From contig URWM01000079.1 in assembly GCA_900551655.1 (NCBI GenBank), positions 1-7,251 on the forward strand: a stretch of 7,251 bases of DNA, given 5' to 3'. Within the stretch, counting starts at the first letter, position 1. Every line of letters starts with the position of its first letter. The position numbers and the translations under genes were made by a program. The notes below the pieces were generated by a model, which was not told where the DNA came from, did not search any database, and saw nothing but the letters and a program-made list of their open reading frames with translations. Origin of the DNA: an uncultured Collinsella sp. (lineage in GTDB: Bacteria; Actinomycetota; Coriobacteriia; Coriobacteriales; Coriobacteriaceae). Of this stretch, positions 1 to 6,394 are shown in pieces.

Positions 1-48
1 CGAGATTCCTCTACGTCTCGTGGGCTCGGAGATGTGTATAAGAGACAG
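1..48 (+). other. Residual Illumina Nextera i7 adapter (artefact)
   Basis: This stretch is sequencing-library DNA, not genome. Positions 1-6 (CGAGAT) match the end of the P7 flow-cell primer. Positions 7-14 (TCCTCTAC) are an 8-base i7 index, the complement of GTAGAGGA, which I recall as Nextera N712. Positions 15-29 are the Nextera read-2 tail (GTCTCGTGGGCTCGG), and 30-48 are the 19-base Tn5 mosaic end (AGATGTGTATAAGAGACAG). All parts are in the order and orientation of a library adapter. Genomic sequence therefore starts at about 49, and the contig tip was not trimmed. Any reading frame crossing 1-48 is meaningless, and the true upstream neighbour of the first gene is unknown. Confidence 0.97.
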
Positions 49-119
49 ATATTAGGTTAAAAAAGTTTTGATGTTTGTCGATAGGGCTGGTATTGAAGGA
101 GTGGACTGGAGTGATGGCG

Positions 120-473
120 ATGTCGGACGTTGTGGTTTCAATGGTGGGGTCATGCCTGCTGCTGTTGTTCGGAATAATGATATATCGAGGCAAGCTCACG
201 GGATTGCTTGCCGGAATGTCATTGCTATCGGGAGAGCGTTTAGAGGAGGCAAAGCGGACGGCCGAGTCTCTAGGCGCAAACCGAGTGGTGGGGGCGTCTA
301 TAGTTTTCTCCGCAATATGCCTTTTTCTCTCGTCCCTTTTTCCGGACAAAAGGGCTATTCTCGGTCTGATGGTGGCTGCCGTTATAATCGCCGCGCTTGC
401 CTATGCAAATAGGGGGCTTATTCGTATGTATATAAAGGTGAAATGGACTCCTGGGCACCGCAACCCGAGATAA
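120..473 (+). CDS. Small DUF3784-like membrane protein
   Basis: This encodes a protein of about 117 residues with three predicted membrane helices: roughly residues 3-22 (VVVSMVGSCLLLLFGIMIY), 58-74 and 78-97. A basic tail (KVKWTPGHRNPR) follows. The first helix is followed by RGKLTGLLAGMSLLSGERLEE, a layout I recognise from DUF3784 proteins, in which a short helix leads to a G(K)xxxLIAGY/M-type motif and then a polar loop. The function of that family is unknown. The start is uncertain. ATG 120 has TGGAG 8 bases upstream; ATG 114 or GTG 111 could use AAGGAG at 96-101; the frame is also open from TTG 75. The gene lies 96 bases before the ABC exporter in the same direction and shares its lower GC, so it probably belongs to the same cassette. 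I infer an accessory or immunity-like membrane role only from this context. The family call is from memory and moderate. Confidence 0.65.
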   Translation: MSDVVVSMVGSCLLLLFGIMIYRGKLTGLLAGMSLLSGERLEEAKRTAESLGANRVVGASIVFSAICLFLSSLFPDKRAILGLMVAAVIIAALAYANRGLIRMYIKVKWTPGHRNPR

Positions 474-569
474 TGTCTTGAGCAAGGATTAACAACAAGG
501 GATATATGGGAGCGATTAAGCGGCGAACAAATTCAGTTTTGGATAAAAGGCCGCTTGATGGGAGCTGGC

Positions 570-2174
570 ATGTTTAAGAAGACGGTTCACGAGTTGTTTC
601 GGTGTAAAGGGTCACGGCTTTTCGTGATTCTCATGCTGGTGAATTTTGCTCTCTCGTGCATCATGCCCGCTTTAAACGGTGGGTTTGTAGACTTTCTCGT
701 GACGAATAGGGATCCATCTCGCGTCGTGTGGTTTGCGGCCTTTGTTGCGGGCATAGGGATATCGGCCTCCTTCATGTCGTATGCGATGGGTGTGAACGTA
801 TCGCGCGTCATCTTGGAGATGACGACGAGACTGATGGGGACCACGTGTGAGTCGTTTGAACGGGGGCCCCTGGAAAAGGGGGAGCAGGCGGATCCATCCT
901 ATACAACGCAGAGGGTGTATGCGGATTCGAATGCGGTGTCATCGTTTGTCGTGAACAACTTCCTGACGATCGGGCTTAACGTCGTTCTGATTGTGTTGAT
1001 ATGCATCATCCTGTTTTCGATTAATCCGGTGTTCCTGGTGTTAAGTGCATGTTCGCTTGTTGCGTACTTCATTTTATTCAGGGCGTTGAAAAAGCCGTTG
1101 TACAACAGCTCGCTTGCGAACAAGGAGGGTTTGAGTAAGCTTTTCGCGTCCGTGAGCGGCGAGCTGTCGCAGTTGTTTGACATTAAGTGCGATGGCGCAT
1201 ATAACCAGAGCGCTCGGACGCTCAAAGGGGTATTCGAGGGGTACTACCCGATTTACATGAAAGCAAGTAGGGTCTCGAATCTGGCCACATCAAGCGACGG
1301 CCTGATCTCGTCTGTGTTTCGGGGGGCACTGCTCGTGATCTCCGGGATGGAAATATTGAGCGGAAGAATGAGCATAGGTGAGTTCACAATGGTGAACTCG
1401 TATTACTCGATGGCGTTCGGATGCTTCAAGTATTTTTTGAATTATTTCAAATCGTATCAGGACGCAAGGGCCTCGTTCGACCGATTGGGGGCTCTGACGG
1501 AGGACGCCGAGGACCGCGGCACCCTCACGGTTGGGCACGTGGAGAGCATATCGTTGTCCAACATCGCGTATCGATACGCGGGGAAGCCCTACTTGTACCG
1601 CGACCTTTCCTTGGAGGTGGAGGGAGGAAAAACCTATGCCATTACCGGGCCGAACGGATGCGGAAAAAGCACGTTTCTGAAGGTGCTCCTTGGACTATAT
1701 TCTGCTGGGGGACATCGGGCTTTGGGGTCGGTGCCATATGAAAAGCTCGATATGGAGACGATCCGACGGGATCTGTTTGCGGTGTGCCCGCAAAAGCTCT
1801 TCATTCCGAACGAAACGGTGGAAAATTATCTTGAGAGGACGTCGATTCGGGGATCGAACGAAAACCTCCGAGAGCTTGTGCCGAGTTTCTATCGAACCGT
1901 CGAATCGTTAAAAGGCAAGAATTGTAGAGACCTTTCTGGTGGAGAGTATCGAAAGCTAAGGATATTCGCGGCACTTCGCAGGCAGCCGGAAGTGCTTGTG
2001 TTTGATGAACCGACGAATGATCTAGACGAAGAAAGCCGTCGGGAGTTCACAGAGTATATTCATCGAAATCCCTTCGATCAACTAATTCTTGTTGTAAGCC
2101 ATGATCGGGATTTGATTTCGGCATGCGATAAGAAGCTGGATTTGGATTTCGATCCGAAAGATGGGCAATGCTGA
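570..2174 (+). CDS. ABC exporter half-transporter, permease fused to ATPase
   Basis: This 534-residue protein has an N-terminal membrane domain (helices near residues 17-37, 52-74, 131-152, 154-171, about 250-268 and 275-295) and a C-terminal ATP-binding domain from about residue 325, as in type IV half-exporters that work as dimers in the inner membrane. All ATPase motifs are present. They are Walker A GPNGCGKST (360-368), Q-loop Gln408 in VCPQK, signature LSGGE (455-459), Walker B VLVFDEP with Asp479 and catalytic Glu480, D-loop NDLDEE, and H-loop His511 in VVSHDRD. It should therefore be catalytically competent. No peptidase C39 domain precedes the helices. ATG 570 is preferred because GGGAG lies 5 bases upstream; ATG 558 (AAAGG 7 bases upstream) and TTG 555 are alternatives. 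The stop overlaps a downstream ATG (TGATG), which implies a coupled partner gene, now decayed. The substrate is unknown; peptides or drugs are usual for this family. It may act as a homodimer or be stranded without its partner. Confidence 0.9.
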   Translation: MFKKTVHELFRCKGSRLFVILMLVNFALSCIMPALNGGFVDFLVTNRDPSRVVWFAAFVAGIGISASFMSYAMGVNVSRVILEMTTRLMGTTCESFERGPLEKGEQADPSYTTQRVYADSNAVSSFVVNNFLTIGLNVVLIVLICIILFSINPVFLVLSACSLVAYFILFRALKKPLYNSSLANKEGLSKLFASVSGELSQLFDIKCDGAYNQSARTLKGVFEGYYPIYMKASRVSNLATSSDGLISSVFRGALLVISGMEILSGRMSIGEFTMVNSYYSMAFGCFKYFLNYFKSYQDARASFDRLGALTEDAEDRGTLTVGHVESISLSNIAYRYAGKPYLYRDLSLEVEGGKTYAITGPNGCGKSTFLKVLLGLYSAGGHRALGSVPYEKLDMETIRRDLFAVCPQKLFIPNETVENYLERTSIRGSNENLRELVPSFYRTVESLKGKNCRDLSGGEYRKLRIFAALRRQPEVLVFDEPTNDLDEESRREFTEYIHRNPFDQLILVVSHDRDLISACDKKLDLDFDPKDGQC

Positions 2175-2258
2175 TGGGAAACGCTTAGAGTTCGGGCCTG
2201 CGCGTCACGGAGTGATCTCTCCTCTTATCGAAAATCGTTACAATATAAAAAACAGTAA

Positions 2259-2857
2259 GCAAGAAGAAATGGTTCGGGGAGGAGCTCGCTGCTGTCAGTG
2301 ATATTGGGGCTATATCCAGATAATACGGAAGGGGCCGTCCTCTACAACGGGGTATCACAGCGTCGCATCGACCGATACGCATTGCGGCGGTGCCGAGTTG
2401 GCATTACGGAGCAAGAGCCCCCTATTGTTGAGGGGACGATCCTCGATAATCTTACGCTGCCTTCTGATGATTTCGAGGCCGACAAGCTGAATCGGATGCT
2501 TGTCATATTGGGGTTAGGCAAAATGATTGCCGCTGCGGAGAACGGGGCGGCAGCGATGCTTGACGGCAAGAAAGGAGGGGTGTCCGGCGGGGAGAAGCAG
2601 AACATCACAATTGTGCGGCAGATGTTGAAATCGCCGGACGTCATGTTGTTTCTTGAGTCAACTTCAGCGCTTGATGCGAAGGCCGGAGCGCGCGAATTAA
2701 ATTGCTTCATGAGGTTAAGAGAGACCATATTGTAATTGTTGTCACCTATGACGAGGAGATGCTTGCGGCTTGCGACGAGGTCATTCCGATGCCCGGATGT
2801 TTATCGGGACGTGGCGTTGAAGGCCCAGAAGATCGAAATGGCGTGGGTGTTGGGTAA
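2259..2857 (+). pseudogene. Decayed ABC transporter ATP-binding domain
   Basis: This is the remnant of a second ABC ATPase. The region reads as Walker A (2265-2288: RNGSGRSS), then LLSVILGLYP, a Q-loop region (GITEQEPPIVEGTI), signature VSGGE (2580-2594), a Walker B-like stretch (VMLFLESTSALD) and an H-loop region (IVIVVTYDEEM). Essential residues are lost. The Walker A Lys is Arg (codon 2280-2282), the Walker B Asp before the catalytic Glu is Leu (2652-2654), and the H-loop His is Tyr (2747-2749). A TAA stop at 2256-2258 lies just upstream in frame. Around 2688-2693, in a GCGCGC run, the homologous frame shifts. The original frame ends in ETIL at 2735, while the other frame continues as IKLLHEVKRDHIVIVVTYDEEMLAACDEV and stops at 2857. 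A further one-base slip in the CCC near 2792-2794 would give PDVYRD, open to 2918. No membrane domain remains. The longest undisturbed frame, 2298-2735, could be called as a short gene, but it cannot be a working ATPase. Confidence 0.82.
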
Positions 2858-2935
2858 GTCCCTACGCGTACGACGTTGGGTTTCTGAGTTTCATCGCCCT
2901 GCAAAGAAGGCTATGTAACACGTTTCCCCTGGGAG

Positions 2936-2971
2936 GCCCCTTTTGTCCGTAGCGGCAAAGAGGGGCTTTTT
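2936..2971 (+). terminator. Rho-independent terminator after ABC cassette
   Basis: GCCCCTTTTG (2936-2945) pairs with CAAAGAGGGGC (2956-2966) with one bulged base. The intervening TCCGTAGCGG can add a CCG/CGG pairing with a three-base loop. Five T residues follow at 2967-2971. The hairpin and T-run are oriented for + strand transcription and sit just past the ABC pseudogene (18 bases after the last open frame at 2918). This marks the end of the cassette's transcript and separates it from ppdK. No matching T-run is seen for the opposite strand. Confidence 0.8.
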
Positions 2972-3176
2972 CGTTTCCCTCTTGTGGCGGAGGGGGACAC
3001 CATGCGCCTATACAGAACGACCTGCGCGCTTTCGTCGGATGACGGGCTATGTGTCGAGATGGGGGTCTCGGGTTGAGGCCGCGTCGCGGTCGCGGTCGGC
3101 CAGCGACCATCGGTACGGCTCAATCGTATTACCAGAACTAGTAAGGAGCCGCCCTTTCGGACGACTCAAACTGTAA

Positions 3177-3254
3177 TGGGGCTTTTTTAGCTACCCCGGC
3201 CGTTACTCCGCCAAAGCATTCGCGCTATCTGCCGGGGTGGCTAAAATAGCCCCG
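3177..3254. repeat. 78-bp element with 24-base near-perfect inverted repeat
   Basis: The left arm at 3177-3200 (TGGGGCTTTTTTAG... ending ACCCCGGC) and the reverse complement of the right arm at 3231-3254 (CGGGGCTATTTTAG... ending ACCCCGGC) agree at 21 of 24 positions. They are separated by 30 unrelated bases. Similarity stops sharply at both outer ends, as terminal inverted repeats do. Each arm is itself nearly palindromic (for example GGCTA-TTT-TAGCC in the right arm, read on the - strand). There is no transposase inside and I see no flanking target duplication. It may be a MITE-like remnant or collapsed insertion-sequence ends (the G-rich start followed by T-rich sequence recalls ISL3-type ends, a loose resemblance from memory). 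It could also act as a transcript hairpin. The repeat itself is certain; its origin is not. Confidence 0.75.
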
Positions 3255-3357
3255 TCCCAAATTAGCTACTCTGACCAAAATCCCTGGGACAAATACTTCT
3301 GATAGATTTTGTCTTTCTTGGCTATTGCGTAGTTTAAGAGATTCCATCCCAATAATT

Positions 3358-3386
3358 ACAGCTTTTTGCTAAAGCGATTAAGCTGT
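3358..3386 (+). repeat. Inverted repeat / small hairpin
   Basis: ACAGCTT (3358-3364) and AAGCTGT (3380-3386) are perfect 7-base inverted arms around a 15-base loop that contains a nested GCT-AA-AGC. A second pair, TACCAC (3390-3395) with GTGGTA (3419-3424), follows immediately. They lie 180-245 bases before the ppdK start and could be transcript hairpins or protein-binding palindromes. Either could be chance in AT-rich DNA. Confidence 0.35.
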
Positions 3387-3443
3387 TTCTACCACATCTG
3401 ACCTGCAAGTTCCTTGTAGTGGTATCTTCATAAGGTAATCACC

Positions 3444-3481
3444 TTTACCTACCATTTACCGCCGGTTTTACCACGTTTACC
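3444..3481 (+). promoter_or_regulatory. Four TTTACC direct repeats, possible operator array
   Basis: TTTACC occurs at 3444-3449, 3455-3460, 3467-3472 and 3476-3481, so starts are 11, 12 and 9 bases apart, about one helical turn. Tandem half-sites of this size and period are typical of OmpR/PhoB-family response regulators. For comparison, Bacillus PhoP binds TTAACA-like repeats at 11-base spacing and Streptomyces PhoP binds GTTCACC repeats. The array ends 122 bases before the ppdK start. The repeats are visible; the assignment to a regulator is inference. Confidence 0.35.
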
Positions 3482-3515
3482 AAACCGCGCATCCTCTGCT
3501 CAAGCACGTTCAAAT

Positions 3516-3553
3516 CCCGCCGTATAGTTCCCTCACGGTCCGCATCCGGCGGG
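3516..3553 (+). repeat. Inverted repeat in ppdK leader
   Basis: CCCGCCG (3516-3522) is perfectly complementary in inverted order to CGGCGGG (3547-3553), with 24 bases between. The pair ends 40 bases before the ppdK ribosome binding site. It would form a stable GC stem in an RNA leader, but no T-run follows, so it is not a simple terminator. It could be a structured 5' leader or chance in GC-rich DNA. Confidence 0.35.
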
Positions 3554-3592
3554 TCGATTCGTTACCACGGTCGTGTGTGCGAACACATAGAA

Positions 3593-3600
3593 GGGGAGGT
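3593..3600 (+). promoter_or_regulatory. Ribosome binding site fixing the ppdK GTG start
   Basis: GGGGAGGT matches the 16S anti-Shine-Dalgarno sequence strongly and stands 3 bases before GTG 3604. The frame is also open from GTG 3577, but no such site precedes that codon and the extra nine residues (RTHRRGGI and neighbours) do not look like the enzyme family, so 3604 is chosen. The 3-base spacer is tighter than the usual 5-9. Confidence 0.75.
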
Positions 3601-3603
3601 ATC

Positions 3604-6354
3604 GTGAGCGATTGCAAGAGGGTTTACCGTTTTGGAACCGACGCCCAGGGCACTTGTGTCACCGAGGGCGACAAGTCCATGAACTTTGTACTCGGCGGCA
3701 AGGGCGCTAACCTTGCCGAGATGAGCCGTATCGGCCTGCCGGTCCCCGGTGGCTTTACCATTACCTGCCAGACCTGCGTTGAGTACTCCGGTGCCGGCAA
3801 TGTTTGGCCTGCCGGCGCGCTTGACGAGATCGTTGCCGCCGAGGCCGACCTCGAAGCCCGCTGCGGCAAGAAGCTCGGAGATGCCAACGATCCGCTGCTC
3901 GTCTCGGTGCGCTCTGGCGCCCCGTTCTCCATGCCCGGCATGATGGACACGGTCCTCAATCTGGGCCTCAACGACGATTCCGTCCTGGGCCTCATCGCCC
4001 AGACGCAGAACCCGCGCTTTGCTTGGGACAGCTATCGCCGCTTTATCCAGATGTTCTCCAACGTCGTCATGGGTGTTGACGCCGACCTGTTCGAGAATGC
4101 CCTGACCCAGGCCCGCCTGGTCGCCGGCGTTCGCGTCGACTCCGAGCTATCGGCCGAGGACCTGCAGGAGCTCGTCGAGACTTTCAAGGGCATTTTCTCC
4201 GACAACGTGGAGGCCGCCCTGTACCCTGAGCTCGAGGTCGCGGACGGCAAGCCCGTCTTCCCACACGATCCGGAGCTCCAGCTGCGCCTCGCTATCCAGG
4301 CCGTCTTTGGCAGTTGGATGAACGAGCGCGCCTGCATCTACCGCAAGCAGCACGGCATTTCCGACGACCTTGGCACCGCCGTCAACGTCCAGGCTATGGC
4401 CTTTGGCAATAAGGGCGAGACCTCAGCGACCGGCGTCGCCTTTACGCGCAACCCGGCCGACGGCACCAAGGAGTTCTACGGTGACTTTCTGGTCAACGCC
4501 CAGGGCGAGGACGTCGTTGCCGGCATCCGCAACACCGAGCCCATAGCCGACCTCAAGACCACCCCGGGCCTCGAGTCCGCAGGCGAGGAGCTTGAGCGTG
4601 TCTTTCTGACGCTTGAGGATCACTACCGCGACATGTGCGACATCGAATTCACCATCGAGCAGGGTAAGCTCTGGATGCTCCAGACCCGCGTGGGCAAGCG
4701 TACCGCAACCGCTGCCTTGCGCATCGCTATCGAGATGGTCGAGGAGGGCCTCATCACCCGTGAGGAGGCCGTGAGCCGCATCGACCCCGCGCAGCTCGAC
4801 CAGCTCCTGCACCCGCAGTTCGATTCCTCCAAGAAGTACGAGGCGCTCGCATGCGGCCTTAACGCCAGTCCCGGTGCCGCCGTGGGAGAGGTTGTGTTCT
4901 CGAGCGATGACGCCGTCGCGCGTTCCGCCGAGGGCCATAAGGTCATTCTGGTCCGTTGGGAGACCAATCCCGACGACCTGAAGGGTATGGTCGCCGCCGA
5001 GGGTATCTTGACGAGCCATGGTGGCAAGACGAGCCACGCCGCCGTTATCGCTCGCGGTATGGGTACGCCCTGCGTCTGCGGCGTCGAGCGTTTCCATATC
5101 GACGCTGCCGAGAAGGTCGTTCGTATCGAGGACAGCGATCGCGTGCTGCACGAGGGCGACATCATCTCCATCGACGGCACCCAGGGTATCGTCGTCGATG
5201 GCGCTGTCGATTTGGTCTCCGCTGAGCTCACCGGCGACCTGGACACCATCCTGTCCTGGGCCGACGATATCCGTCTGGACGAGACCGACGGTCACGCCAA
5301 CCACGTGCGCGTCAACGCCGACAACCCCGAGGATGCCGAGCTCGCGCTCGAGTTTGGCGCCGAGGCCATCGGTCTGTGCCGTACCGAGCACATGTTCCTG
5401 GGCGATCGCAAGAACATTATCCAGAGCTTCATCCTGTCCGACGACGAGGCTGTGAAGCAGCAGGCCCTGGCCGATCTGCTCAAGGTTCAGACTGAGGACT
5501 TCTTGGCGATGTTCAAGACCATGTCCGGTCGCGATGTGGTTGTTCGCCTGCTCGATCCGCCGCTTCATGAGTTCCTGGATAATCCTCGCGAGCTCGAGGT
5601 CGCCATCACCAAGAAGGAAGCCGCCGGCGCCAGCGAGGAAGAGCTTGCCGCCCTGCGTGCCCGCCTGCGCCGCATCGACGGCATGGTCGAGTCCAACCCG
5701 ATGCTCGGCCTGCGCGGCGTGCGCCTGTCCGTCGTCTTCGGTGACCTGCCGCTCATGCAGGTCCGTGCCGTGGCAACGGCTGCCGCCCGCCTTATCAAGG
5801 AAGGCGTCGACCCGCGTCCCGAGATTATGGTCCCGCTCGTTTCCATTACGGCCGAGAACGTTCAGACCCGCGAGGTCATTGAGCGCGTGATCGCCGAGGT
5901 CTCCGCCGAGGAGGGCGTCGAGCTCAACATTCCAGTGGGCACGATGCTCGAGCTGCCGCGCGCCTGCATGGTCGCTGACGAGATTGCACAGCACGCCGAC
6001 TTCTTCTGCTTTGGCACCAACGATCTTACGCAGACGACTTTCGGTTTCTCGCGTGACGACGCCGAGGCCAAGTTCATTCCGCTGTACATGCACAAGAAGA
6101 TCTTGAAGGATAACCCCTTCGAGACCATCGACTCGGCGGTGCTGGAGCTCGTGCGCATGGCCGTCGAGAAGGGCCGTGCCACCAACCCCGGCATGCACTT
6201 TGGCGTGTGCGGTGAGCACGGCGGCGACCCTAAGTCCATCAAGGCCCTGTTTAACGCGGCCGACGTGGACTATGTGTCCTGCTCGCCCTATCGCGTGCCC
6301 CTCGCGCGCCTGGCGGCCGCTCAGGCCAAGCTCGAGGCCAAGCGTTCCGTTTAA
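3604..6354 (+). CDS. ppdK: Pyruvate, phosphate dikinase
   Basis: This is a 916-residue cytoplasmic enzyme catalysing pyruvate + ATP + phosphate = phosphoenolpyruvate + AMP + pyrophosphate (EC 2.7.9.1). In anaerobes it can run either way, for glycolysis with PPi or for making PEP. The N-terminal ATP-grasp domain (about 1-390) has GGKGANLAEM with Lys33 and VSVRSGAPFSMPGMMDTVLN with Arg103. The swivelling domain (about 400-530) carries the phosphorylated histidine His478 in HGGKTSHAAVIARGMG, with Thr476 two residues before it, the residue that regulatory kinases modify in plant homologues. The C-terminal TIM barrel (about 540-916) has GLCRTEHMF with Arg593, GTMLELPRA, FGTNDLTQTTFGFSRDD, and the catalytic Cys869 in HFGVCGEHGG. 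All key residues are present, and the length is slightly above the usual 870-900. It starts at GTG after a strong ribosome binding site. Base composition is GC-rich with biased codons, as expected for a highly expressed core gene and unlike the ABC cassette upstream. It appears monocistronic. Confidence 0.98.
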   Translation: MSDCKRVYRFGTDAQGTCVTEGDKSMNFVLGGKGANLAEMSRIGLPVPGGFTITCQTCVEYSGAGNVWPAGALDEIVAAEADLEARCGKKLGDANDPLLVSVRSGAPFSMPGMMDTVLNLGLNDDSVLGLIAQTQNPRFAWDSYRRFIQMFSNVVMGVDADLFENALTQARLVAGVRVDSELSAEDLQELVETFKGIFSDNVEAALYPELEVADGKPVFPHDPELQLRLAIQAVFGSWMNERACIYRKQHGISDDLGTAVNVQAMAFGNKGETSATGVAFTRNPADGTKEFYGDFLVNAQGEDVVAGIRNTEPIADLKTTPGLESAGEELERVFLTLEDHYRDMCDIEFTIEQGKLWMLQTRVGKRTATAALRIAIEMVEEGLITREEAVSRIDPAQLDQLLHPQFDSSKKYEALACGLNASPGAAVGEVVFSSDDAVARSAEGHKVILVRWETNPDDLKGMVAAEGILTSHGGKTSHAAVIARGMGTPCVCGVERFHIDAAEKVVRIEDSDRVLHEGDIISIDGTQGIVVDGAVDLVSAELTGDLDTILSWADDIRLDETDGHANHVRVNADNPEDAELALEFGAEAIGLCRTEHMFLGDRKNIIQSFILSDDEAVKQQALADLLKVQTEDFLAMFKTMSGRDVVVRLLDPPLHEFLDNPRELEVAITKKEAAGASEEELAALRARLRRIDGMVESNPMLGLRGVRLSVVFGDLPLMQVRAVATAAARLIKEGVDPRPEIMVPLVSITAENVQTREVIERVIAEVSAEEGVELNIPVGTMLELPRACMVADEIAQHADFFCFGTNDLTQTTFGFSRDDAEAKFIPLYMHKKILKDNPFETIDSAVLELVRMAVEKGRATNPGMHFGVCGEHGGDPKSIKALFNAADVDYVSCSPYRVPLARLAAAQAKLEAKRSV

Positions 6355-6394
6355 CTGAGTCGCGTTCCATTTGCGCCTTTTACGCCCCCCTTCG

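Larger units (their letters stand above)
2972..3603. other. Intergenic region upstream of ppdK, no credible gene
   Basis: No reading frame here has both a ribosome binding site and protein-like composition. The part at 2985-3140 is GC-rich with a simple CGCGGTCGCGGTCGG stretch near 3085-3098 and shows no tRNA-like or other RNA fold I can recognise. From 3177 onward the DNA is structured: a 24-base-arm inverted repeat, smaller hairpins at 3358-3386 and 3390-3424, a TTTACC repeat cluster, and a CCCGCCG/CGGCGGG pair at 3516-3553. The stretch 3290-3500 is AT-richer and is the likely place for the ppdK promoter, but I see no strong -35/-10 pair. The best I find, TTGTAG at 3415-3420 with TAATCA 16 bases later, is weak. 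Confidence 0.6.

Noticed and set aside
11..349. 112-codon - strand frame covering the contig start
   Set aside because: It reads through the sequencing adapter at 1-48 and overlaps the DUF3784-like gene, so its end is synthetic.
478..508. Candidate promoter TTGAGC with a GATATA/TATATG -10 before the exporter
   Set aside because: The -10 matches are only 3-4 of 6, at 17 or 19 bases spacing. This is too weak to claim, and the exporter may be co-transcribed with the gene upstream.
2862..3176. Short frames on both strands downstream of the ABC pseudogene
   Set aside because: They cross the terminator hairpin, lack ribosome binding sites and have Arg/Pro/Ser-rich compositions typical of chance frames in GC-rich DNA.
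3572..3588. TGTGTGCGAACACA palindrome just before ppdK as a CRP-type operator
   Set aside because: The arms are only 4-5 bases and do not match a known activator consensus. The position, overlapping the ribosome binding site region, would suit a repressor rather than an activator; probably chance.
5020..5060. Lys in place of Met in the GGMTSHAA phosphohistidine motif of PPDK
   Set aside because: GGKTSHAA is, to my recollection, a common variant in bacterial PPDKs; the Thr and His are intact, so it is not an anomaly.
4423..6219. 598-codon open frame on the - strand inside ppdK
   Set aside because: It is antisense to an unambiguous enzyme gene. Long antisense frames are expected in GC-rich genes with biased codons, and its product is a low-complexity Leu/Gly/His/Asp-rich string with no recognisable domain.
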